A DNA stretch of 13,321 nt from Muribaculaceae bacterium (GTDB lineage: Bacteria; Bacteroidota; Bacteroidia; Bacteroidales; Muribaculaceae). Location: contig VSPO01000100.1 of NCBI GenBank assembly GCA_009775375.1, positions 1-13,321 on the forward strand, written 5' to 3'. The position numbers were made by a program, and so were the translations under genes. Each line of letters opens with the position of its first letter. The stretch's first letter is position 1. The notes under the pieces were generated by a model that did no database searches, was not told the DNA's origin, and saw only the letters and a list, made by a program, of their open reading frames with translations. Of this stretch, positions 8,298 through 13,321 are shown piece after piece.

Positions 8298-9908
8298 TCA
8301 GAATTTGTAGGTCAGCATGAGGTTGAGGGAGATTTGTTTGCTGTTGATTATGGGATAGTAGGTGGTCGTGCCTGCGTTTTGTTTCCTAAGGTCCTTATAG
8401 TTTGTTGTCCGAGTGAAGAAATCAGCTCCGGCCGTTATGTAGAGGCGTTTGGTCAGAAGATAGTTGAGTTCTGTCTCAAGATGATTGAATGTCGCAATGG
8501 AGTTGTCGCCTTGAATGTTGACAGGTGCTCCTTCCGGAGTGGTTGACCAATCGAAGTTCTGGTCATATCCGGTCCAGGTATAAATGCGGTAAAGTTGGTA
8601 GGCAACTCTCAGCATGAATCTGTCGTTGAGGAATTGCCAGTTGACGGCAGCTTTCAGCGAGAATCCGGATCCCCAGTTGTAGTTGCGGTGGTAGTTGCGG
8701 TAGAAGTCTGTCAGGACTCCTCCGAGCAATATGCCGTTGACGTGGAGATTACCGTCGATCGACCATGACTTGTGAGGCTTTACCCTGAACATCGTTCCAG
8801 CACCTACTGATGCCGGGGCACCGAGTTTATATGGCACGGCGCAAGGAGACAGCGTTCGCGTGCTTTTGTATGAATCTATCGTGTCGGAATCGAAAAAGTC
8901 GAAGTGCTGGTACATCCCGACAGAAAGATTCACGCTGTTTTTGTCGACAATTTCTTTGGAAAGAAGCCGCCCTATGATTTCAGCCCTGTTGATTACGGGC
9001 TGCGACTTGATTCCTTGCACTCCTATAAGGAATGAGAAATAGTCGTAGGGGGCAGCGGTGTTGACGGCATAGCGGTCGCCATATTCGATTTTGATTTTGG
9101 CAGCCGCGCCGGCCACGCTACCCTCTGAGTTTTCCCACATCGTCAGCAGGCGAGCGCCGAGGGACACGTCGACGCTGATTGGCGGCACGCCATATTGGCG
9201 TCCTGACGTGGCACGGCGTTGCCATGTCTGCCCAGATACGATACGGTTGATTCCTCTCATCGGATTGACTATGAATGCCGCTAACTCCCTTCCGAAGCGT
9301 TTCCCGCCCGTGGCACGATCGTCGAGGATAATGTCGGAAGCACGGTAAAGCACCTCTCCGATCGCGGCTCCGCCGATAGGCGTGGCGATGATGTCGTTGG
9401 TGGAGGGGTATTCACATTCCATAAACATCTCCCACATGGCGCTGCCACCGATGGCGAAGAGTTCCGACTGCCAGAAGTTGAAACCGTTTGACCGTCCTGC
9501 ATTGAAGAAAATCGATCCGTTGTAGGGATGGTCAAACATGTTGGTGTGCAGATGGTCGTCGTCCCATTCAAAACCGTGTCGGAAATTCTCTTTGATGGAA
9601 TTCCAGGAGATTCGGGCATAATGTCCGTCGAGCACGTAGCGGTCGAAGGCCCAGAGTCCGATGTTGAATCCGAAAGTTTCCGCAGCCGCTCTCCAGAAAT
9701 GATTCTGAGTTGCCCTCTTCACGTCGACGCTGTCAGGGAGATGCATCGGGGCCACGATGTGGCGGTCGCCGAATCGAAGCGGGTTGTAAGATTTTGCAAA
9801 GATGGCTGAATCCTCAGGCTGTGTCGGAGGGGTATATTGTGCCACGGCATGGCTGCTCGTGAAGGCAATCATGACCATTAAAGACGTTAGAAAACCAAGT
9901 TTGCACAT
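8298..9908 (-). CDS. DUF3943 domain-containing outer-membrane protein
   Basis: I read this as a 536-residue exported protein starting at the ATG at 9906-9908. The frame stays open for 82 more codons upstream, but those codons cross a promoter and a terminator and have no signal peptide, so the longer start is rejected. The chosen start gives a clean signal peptide (residues 1-23, FLTSLMVMIAFTSSHAVA, then QYTPP). DUF3943-type features occupy about residues 70-226: HPYNGSIFFNAGRSNGFNFW at 127-146, the MWEMF and PSTNDIIATPIGGAAIGE segment to about 185, then NPMRGINRI at 215-223. The rest alternates aromatic and polar residues and ends in LMLTYKF, a typical C-terminal strand of outer-membrane beta-barrels. 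Function of the family is unknown. A strong dedicated promoter sits 44 nt upstream. The helicase gene follows after 205 nt. Confidence 0.85.
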   Translation of the reverse strand: MCKLGFLTSLMVMIAFTSSHAVAQYTPPTQPEDSAIFAKSYNPLRFGDRHIVAPMHLPDSVDVKRATQNHFWRAAAETFGFNIGLWAFDRYVLDGHYARISWNSIKENFRHGFEWDDDHLHTNMFDHPYNGSIFFNAGRSNGFNFWQSELFAIGGSAMWEMFMECEYPSTNDIIATPIGGAAIGEVLYRASDIILDDRATGGKRFGRELAAFIVNPMRGINRIVSGQTWQRRATSGRQYGVPPISVDVSLGARLLTMWENSEGSVAGAAAKIKIEYGDRYAVNTAAPYDYFSFLIGVQGIKSQPVINRAEIIGRLLSKEIVDKNSVNLSVGMYQHFDFFDSDTIDSYKSTRTLSPCAVPYKLGAPASVGAGTMFRVKPHKSWSIDGNLHVNGILLGGVLTDFYRNYHRNYNWGSGFSLKAAVNWQFLNDRFMLRVAYQLYRIYTWTGYDQNFDWSTTPEGAPVNIQGDNSIATFNHLETELNYLLTKRLYITAGADFFTRTTNYKDLRKQNAGTTTYYPIINSKQISLNLMLTYKF

Positions 9909-9951
9909 ATATAGAGAGGCTTTAATTGAATTGAACTTTTTACTTAAGTCG

Positions 9952-9983
9952 CAAAAATAGGTAAAAACCCCTATCCTTGCAAA
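9952..9983 (-). promoter_or_regulatory. Strong sigma-ABfr-type promoter of the DUF3943 gene
   Basis: Minus-strand TTTG (9983-9980), a 20-bp spacer and TATTTTTG (9959-9952) match the Bacteroidetes promoter consensus fully. Expected transcription start is around 9943-9947, giving a leader of roughly 35-40 nt. The -33 box lies inside the loop of the terminator hairpin at 9967-10006, so the two signals physically overlap. Confidence 0.8.
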
Positions 9984-10006
9984 AATAATTTTTTGAGGAT
10001 AGGGGT
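9962..10006 (-). terminator. Intrinsic terminator of the unknown/MmcQ/M50-like operon
   Basis: On the minus strand ACCCCTATCCT (10006-9996) pairs perfectly with AGGATAGGGGT (9977-9967), an 11-bp stem with an 18-nt A/T-rich loop, followed by a short T run (9967-9963). It begins 27 nt after the stop codon of the M50-like gene. The loop houses the -33 element of the next gene's promoter. Confidence 0.8.
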
Positions 10007-10032
10007 ATAATTGAGGATGCCGGTTGCCGTAG

Positions 10033-10539
10033 TCAGTGCGAAGGATAATATTGGAGAGGCGTTTTGTTCTGATTTGAAAATGCCACAGCAATGACAGCAA
10101 TAATATTGAACAGTACTCCCCCGAAGTTATACCATCCTGTCGGGATCCTTTCAATCGGCAAGTCGGGAGGCGTCAGCAGGCATTGACCGCCGGTTCCGGC
10201 GATTGAATATCGTTTGATCTTGATTTTTCCGTCTGATTTTATGAATGTCAGATTGAAAATTCTGAACGACACAAACTTATATCCTGACAAAAGGCCGCAG
10301 ACAAGATGTCCGGCTTCATGCAGGGGAATCAATATTGCTATTGATAAAACAAAGATCAGAATTCCGAATCCCGCCGCTACCATCGCAACCGGAAATGACG
10401 TGGAGGCGAGTTTTGAAAGAAATTCGGATAAGGTTGTGTCGCTAAAACAAGTAATGCCGACCGCCGCAATCAACAGACCTGCCACCACTCCGATGAGCAG
10501 CCCAAGCACTATTTTAATAAAGAATTTCAATATTCCCAT
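10033..10539 (-). CDS. M50-like membrane metalloprotease homologue, C-terminally short
   Basis: This 168-residue protein has several hydrophobic segments: residues about 5-30, about 50-72 running into the HEAGH motif, and about 139-153. H74-E75-A76-G77-H78 is the HExxH zinc motif in the membrane context typical of site-2-protease (M50) families, followed by SGYKFVSFRIFNL and SIAGTGGQCL. Residues 139-145 (FGGVLFN) resemble the conserved G-x-x-x-N segment. The protein then stops, so the second catalytic motif (N-P-x-x-x-L-D-G type), with the aspartate zinc ligand, is missing. From memory, Bacteroidales relatives are roughly twice as long, so I infer a truncated and probably proteolytically inactive product. 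The missing part is not visible in other frames before the terminator. The gene starts 5 nt after the MmcQ-like gene and is the last of the operon. Confidence 0.75.
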   Translation of the reverse strand: MGILKFFIKIVLGLLIGVVAGLLIAAVGITCFSDTTLSEFLSKLASTSFPVAMVAAGFGILIFVLSIAILIPLHEAGHLVCGLLSGYKFVSFRIFNLTFIKSDGKIKIKRYSIAGTGGQCLLTPPDLPIERIPTGWYNFGGVLFNIIAVIAVAFSNQNKTPLQYYPSH

Positions 10540-10544
10540 GGTTT

Positions 10545-10883
10545 CTATTCTATTTTTTGGAATTTATCCTTGACTATGTCATAGGCGCGGCTGACAAGTC
10601 TGTAAATCTCATAGTCGGGCATATCTTCATTGAGATTTACCCTGAGCCAAAATTTCATCGCTTTGTTTACCGGAGTGGTCACTGCTGAATATCGCTCAGT
10701 TATCCTCGCTATCTCTTCATCGGTAGAACGGAATGAAACCGATGTGAAGTCATCCATATCGGCCATGCAGAACATATGGTCGAGGACATAGAATACGAGT
10801 GTCGATTCAAAGCGACGTGAGAACTTCCCGAAGGGAGTCTTCTCCGTCATTCCCTCCATCGCAAGGCAATAATCCCTAAGCAC
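10545..10883 (-). CDS. MmcQ/YjbR-family protein
   Basis: This 112-residue protein matches the small alpha/beta MmcQ/YjbR fold. The typical N-terminus (LRDYCLAMEGMTEKTPFGK) is followed by FYVLDHMFCMADMD, then VSFRSTDEEIARITERY, a MKFWLRVNL strand, and the C-terminal helices SRAYDIVKDKF. The family has a double-wing-like fold and is often annotated as DNA-binding, although its role is poorly known. The start appears to be GTG at 10883. The upstream stop TAA of the previous gene is in the same frame and separated only by ATA ATC GAG, so no ATG start is possible. The conserved family N-terminus begins about four residues before that GTG, so the true start codon is uncertain. It lies between the unknown 264-residue gene (9-nt gap) and the M50-like gene (5-nt gap), consistent with translational coupling in one operon. 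Confidence 0.85.
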   Translation of the reverse strand: MLRDYCLAMEGMTEKTPFGKFSRRFESTLVFYVLDHMFCMADMDDFTSVSFRSTDEEIARITERYSAVTTPVNKAMKFWLRVNLNEDMPDYEIYRLVSRAYDIVKDKFQKIE

Positions 10884-10892
10884 CTCGATTAT

Positions 10893-11687
10893 TTACCTTT
10901 CATCTTTCTCCTCATCTAAAAAACGTGAAACCATACTTTCAAAATATCGGTTAACATTAAATCCCCACCAGTCTTTGATAGCTTCCGGCAACAAATTGCC
11001 GTCAATAAGATTCCAAAGCCAGACTCGCAGTTGTTTGAAATCCGACATTTCTCCCCGATAGCCCACGGGGGGCTGTTCTGTCCATCTTACATATTCTACC
11101 TTGTAGGCATGCTCAGGGCTTGCATCCCTGTCACTTCTGCATATTTTGACGTAACCTCCACTATCCTTTGTAAAGATATAAAGCATGCTTTGCGATTTGC
11201 CCTCGATGATATTTTCCAATGCGCCAACAACATCAGCACAACCGAAATATCGGAAATCCTGGTCATCGACAATCAGTTTGTCAGTCTCCTTGTCTTCCTC
11301 TTGATCGGGATAAACCTTTTGGCAATTCCATCCGGTCATGTCTGGGAGCGAGGCAGTGCGGAAGAAATCACACATCATATCAGCCGCCATATCGCAGTCG
11401 ACGTCCGGCCTCCACATGCGGATCAGAAATCCGTTGACCCGGAAGCATACTGCAATGCTCCTGTCTTTAAAATAATCAATGGAATATGCTTCGGCATGAC
11501 GGACCACTACGCGGGGCATACACTTCTCAAGGTATACAGAGACGTTGTCGTCAATATCATCTACTTCATCACGAATCTTCTCTTCCGTTACGTTTGAGGT
11601 TCGTTCGCTTCCATTCTCCGTCACAAGCACATATTGCGGCTTTTTAGCTTTCATCCCCGGAAAAACATTGAGTTTCGTATTATTCAT
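10893..11687 (-). CDS. Unrecognised 264-residue soluble protein
   Basis: I do not recognise this family. The protein has no signal peptide or membrane segment and is acidic and charged. The N-terminal 40 residues look flexible (MKAKKPQYVLVTENGSER then an Asp/Glu-rich stretch VDDIDDNV). The central part alternates short hydrophobic strands with loops (SIAVCFRVNGFLIRMW; SMLYIFTKDSGGYVKICR). The C-terminus is rich in Trp and helical in appearance (LRVWLWNLIDGN, AIKDWWGFNVNRYFESM). An alpha/beta cytoplasmic protein is likely. The start is ATG at 11685-11687 with an A/T-rich upstream region; no well-spaced promoter was found before it. It heads a compact operon with the MmcQ-like and M50-like genes. 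A role as an immunity or regulatory partner is possible but is only a guess. Confidence 0.7.
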   Translation of the reverse strand: MNNTKLNVFPGMKAKKPQYVLVTENGSERTSNVTEEKIRDEVDDIDDNVSVYLEKCMPRVVVRHAEAYSIDYFKDRSIAVCFRVNGFLIRMWRPDVDCDMAADMMCDFFRTASLPDMTGWNCQKVYPDQEEDKETDKLIVDDQDFRYFGCADVVGALENIIEGKSQSMLYIFTKDSGGYVKICRSDRDASPEHAYKVEYVRWTEQPPVGYRGEMSDFKQLRVWLWNLIDGNLLPEAIKDWWGFNVNRYFESMVSRFLDEEKDER

Positions 11688-11756
11688 TTCAATAGATCAG
11701 AATGTATCTGTTTGCAAGATATTGTCTGTATGAATTCTACACCACATGAATTTCGG

Positions 11757-11825
11757 AAAAAAAGAAGCGGTCAAACCTTTTCTGAAGTTAATGCCTATCA
11801 GGTGCTTAAAAAGGATTGACCGCTT
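11757..11825 (-). terminator. Intrinsic terminator downstream of the TerB-like gene
   Basis: Bases 11809-11825 and 11765-11781 form a 17-bp stem with one A/A mismatch (AAGCGGTCAA and TTGACCGCTT at the base) around a 27-nt loop. On the minus strand the stem is followed by CTTCTTTTTTT, with seven consecutive T at 11763-11757. It starts 26 nt after the stop of the TerB-like gene and lies 70 nt before the start of the next operon, insulating the two. Confidence 0.85.
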
Positions 11826-11850
11826 TATTGATGGAATCTGTTTCTTGAAG

Positions 11851-12294
11851 TTAGGCCTTATTCTTGATGATAAGCACCTCTATGATTGAGACGGCGGTTT
11901 GCTCGGGAATCTGGAGTGAATCGGCAAGTTGCGAGATGATACCTTTCTCCTCCTCCTCAAGTACGCCATCTGCCAAAGCGATGTCTACTGCACAGGCAAA
12001 GGCTGTCAGTTTCAAGTCTTCGGGGAGACCGTCTATGCTGGATGCCACTAATGCGCTGGCGCCTTTGCTTTTCAGAATGCGGAAAATCTTGTCGAACATC
12101 TTGCTGAAAGCAGCGTCAGCAAAGTTGTCATACAGGCGAAGGCGACGCAGATAGTTGCATATCCCGTCCCATTCGGATTCAGCGATGCTGCCATCGGCTC
12201 CCGCCATAGCAACGGCAATGCCTGCAAATGCCTCCTGCTTCGTGAGTTTGTCCTCTTCAGGCACAGCCTTGAAAATCTTATCAAAAAGTCCCAT
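11851..12294 (-). CDS. TerB-like protein (tellurite-resistance B family)
   Basis: This 147-residue all-alpha cytoplasmic protein has the two-fold arrangement typical of TerB-like domains. An acidic metal-binding-type loop GADGSIAESE is at residues 32-41, and a second, LADGVLEEEE, is at 107-116. Each is followed by a helix (EWDGICNYLRRL; KGIISQLADSLQI). In the family these Asp/Glu clusters bind divalent metal. TerB proteins occur in tellurite or stress-response (ter) operons, but many Bacteroidetes have solitary copies of unknown role, and no other ter gene is in this window. The N-terminus MGLFDKIFK is the usual amphipathic start of such proteins, supporting the chosen ATG. The gene is monocistronic, with a strong promoter about 200 bp upstream and a terminator directly downstream. 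Confidence 0.85.
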   Translation of the reverse strand: MGLFDKIFKAVPEEDKLTKQEAFAGIAVAMAGADGSIAESEWDGICNYLRRLRLYDNFADAAFSKMFDKIFRILKSKGASALVASSIDGLPEDLKLTAFACAVDIALADGVLEEEEKGIISQLADSLQIPEQTAVSIIEVLIIKNKA

Positions 12295-12496
12295 TGTTTA
12301 GTTTTTTTTGATTTTAATTAATGTTATTAGTGTACTTTCTTAGATTGACAATCGGTGAGCATGAATTTCGATACGGGATGACAGCGTGATGGGATTCCAT
12401 CATAACTATATCTAAGATTGAAAAACCGGCTCTTTGATTGGATAAGATAAGTGTAGGAATAACCTGAACACCTACTTATGTATTACATGAATTATT
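12295..12496 (-). other. Long 5' leader of the TerB-like gene
   Basis: The promoter at 12503-12534 implies an untranslated leader of about 200 nt. It contains a 6-bp hairpin (12387-12392 with 12397-12402, loop of 4), a weaker pairing around 12453-12475 (GTAGG with CCTAC), a small hairpin GATTGTCAATC near 12343-12353, and an A/T-rich stretch before the ATG. A 29-codon ORF (12403-12314) is also present and probably incidental. No known riboswitch was recognised. Confidence 0.45.
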
Positions 12497-12502
12497 TTGT
12501 CA

Positions 12503-12534
12503 CAAAGATAGAAAATCTATTTCGGATAAGCAAA
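12503..12534 (-). promoter_or_regulatory. Strong sigma-ABfr-type promoter of the TerB-like gene
   Basis: Minus-strand TTTG (12534-12531), a 20-bp spacer and TATCTTTG (12510-12503) fit the TTTG-N20-TAnnTTTG consensus with no mismatch. The predicted start near 12495-12499 lies about 200 nt before the TerB-like ATG, and no other consensus box lies closer. Confidence 0.75.
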
Positions 12535-12682
12535 ACTTTTTCCCTTTAATTTAGGATCAAATCACGTTTTTTTCATTTATGACCCCATCTCTTTAAAGGT
12601 GCTTAAAATATCAGGTGTTTGACATATTCAAAGAAGCCTCATCGCTACATTTCTGACACTCAATCGTCAATAGGATAAAGCG

Positions 12683-12830
12683 TTCCTTAAAATTTCGGGG
12701 CCGTAAGGGGCGGTGATTTTTATTCCCAGAGAATTCCCGATATGCATAGAATCTGTCGTCAGAACCGACATTATCCTGCCCTGAATGCACCCCAAGGCTG
12801 CGACCCCTACGACCCTGAAATTTTAAGGAA
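12683..12830. mobile_element. MITE-like 148-bp inverted-repeat element
   Basis: The ends are imperfect inverted repeats of about 28 bp: 12683-12710 against 12803-12830. The outermost 14 bp (TTCCTTAAAATTTC) match perfectly, then GGG(C/T)CGTA follows with a few substitutions and one extra base. Bases AGCG flank both ends (12679-12682 and 12831-12834), a possible 4-bp target duplication. The interior carries the palindrome TATGCATA (12741-12748) and no credible gene. An 89-codon minus-strand frame (12880-12611) crosses the whole element, has no family features and ignores its borders. The element could be a non-autonomous transposon, or a repeated extragenic or structured RNA element. Confidence 0.45.
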
Positions 12831-12914
12831 AGCGTTTTAAAAAACAAACATTGCGAATGATAAGTTCTACGGATTATCAAATAGTTGCAAAGCTAACTGT
12901 CCCTACAGTTATAG

Positions 12915-13309
12915 CTAATTCGAAGAATTTGCCCTATAGGCTCTCTCCATGGAGTGTAGTAGATTACTCCTCTTTATCCAGTCTGTCATATTGAATGATC
13001 TCCCCTTCACATTGTCAAAGACTACGGATGGACCGGCGTAAGCATTCAATAATGAAAATCAAACCTCAAAACCATATTGGCAATGATATAGGTCAACCGG
13101 AAAATTTGCCTGCATGACCTTTGTGTCCTCTGATACGTCTCTTCCTGTAGGTGCCATTTCCCAATGCTCGGATGGCCATCCTACCATTGCCGGCCAGTAA
13201 TAAGGTCATATACGCCCCAGCATATGAGTGTGTAGACGATAATTACTAAGTAATTCAGAAAAATAAATGAACATATCAGGCTCTTTTGGAGAAGTTGATA
13301 AAGTGGGAT
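12915..13309 (-). pseudogene. Doubtful degraded reading frame, unidentified
   Basis: On the minus strand one frame from 13309 encodes a hydrophobic, membrane-helix-like stretch (YLVIIVYTLICWGVYDL) but has no ATG and stops at 13181. A second frame takes over at 13205 and runs 96 codons to 12915 with a single in-frame TGA at 13059-13061. Its sequence, for example WPSEHWEMAPTGRDVS before the stop and NAYAGPSVVFDNVKG after it, looks like ordinary protein. One frameshift and one nonsense change would join everything into a roughly 125-residue protein. No family is recognised, and frames of this length can arise by chance, so this is only a candidate remnant. Confidence 0.22.
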
Positions 13310-13321
13310 TTACCCAGCCCC

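Larger units (their letters stand above)
12535..13321. other. 787-bp stretch without an intact gene
   Basis: No complete gene is visible on either strand from the TerB promoter to the window end. Besides the inverted-repeat element (12683-12830) and the doubtful remnant, it holds three small dyads. One is AACTGT-CCCT-ACAGTT (12895-12910), extended by AGCT on both sides. The second is AATTC-GAA-GAATT (12917-12929). The third is the palindrome CTCCATGGAG (12945-12954). None has a following T run. The right edge shows no recognisable start of a next gene. Confidence 0.5.

Noticed and set aside
8298..10154. Longer 618-residue version of the DUF3943 protein
   Set aside because: The 82 extra N-terminal codons overlap the M50-like gene, its terminator and the DUF3943 promoter. 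The signal peptide begins only at the ATG at 9908.
11700..11740. Possible promoter for the unknown 264-residue gene (TATCTTGC)
   Set aside because: The box is imperfect, and no TTTG lies at 19-21 bp upstream, so it does not meet the pattern seen at the other promoters here.
11783..11860. Imperfect repeat of GAAGTTA segments around the TerB terminator
   Set aside because: The shared core is only 7-8 bp plus loose similarity, and it is explained by the hairpin loop and the end of the coding region.
12611..12880. 89-codon minus-strand frame across the inverted-repeat element
   Set aside because: It spans the whole element and both flanks without regard to its borders. It is Arg-rich and low in hydrophobic structure, and has no family match by eye.
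1..13321. tRNA, rRNA, CRISPR arrays, complete insertion sequences
   Set aside because: No cloverleaf with a T-arm, no regularly spaced short repeats and no transposase gene could be seen on either strand.

Overview
The window looks like a chromosome segment of a gut-type Bacteroidales bacterium, possibly Muribaculaceae or a relative; the family-level guess is inference. The evidence is as follows. Several promoters match the Bacteroidetes sigma-ABfr pattern (TTTG, about 20 bp, TAnnTTTG). Translation starts are AT-rich and lack clear Shine-Dalgarno sequences. Protein families typical of the phylum are present, including a DUF3943 outer-membrane protein and an M50-like membrane protein of Bacteroidales type.

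Left part (1-445). There is no recognisable large gene. A good -7 box at 100-107 is followed by two short hairpins and a perfect 48-bp palindrome (273-320) that looks like an intrinsic terminator. Together they read as a candidate structured small RNA of about 200 nt. A separate promoter at 356-387 serves the next operon.

Central plus-strand operon (445-6212). Three tightly spaced genes encode a complete tripartite RND efflux pump: a TolC/OprM-type outer-membrane channel, an AcrA-type periplasmic adaptor lipoprotein and an AcrB-type HAE1 transporter. Gaps are 49 and 16 nt. No regulator gene is adjacent. The pump gene ends in a 22-bp tail-to-tail overlap with the next gene.

Minus-strand block (6191-9908). 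An Upf1/IGHMBP2-like SF1 helicase (6191-8092) lies downstream of a DUF3943 protein (8298-9908). The DUF3943 gene has a very good promoter, whose -33 box lies in the loop of the upstream operon's terminator.

Minus-strand block (10033-12294). A compact three-gene operon encodes an unrecognised 264-aa protein, an MmcQ/YjbR-family protein and an M50-like membrane protein that ends before the second catalytic motif. Upstream of it is a monocistronic TerB-like gene with its own terminator, a strong promoter and a leader of about 200 nt.

Right end (12535-13321). No intact gene is visible. The stretch holds a 148-bp element with imperfect inverted ends and a possible 4-bp target duplication (MITE-like), plus a doubtful degraded reading frame. 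Nothing here shows an obviously new multi-gene system. The most interesting items are the MITE-like element, the candidate small RNA, the promoter nested in a terminator, and the unknown protein/MmcQ/truncated M50 operon.
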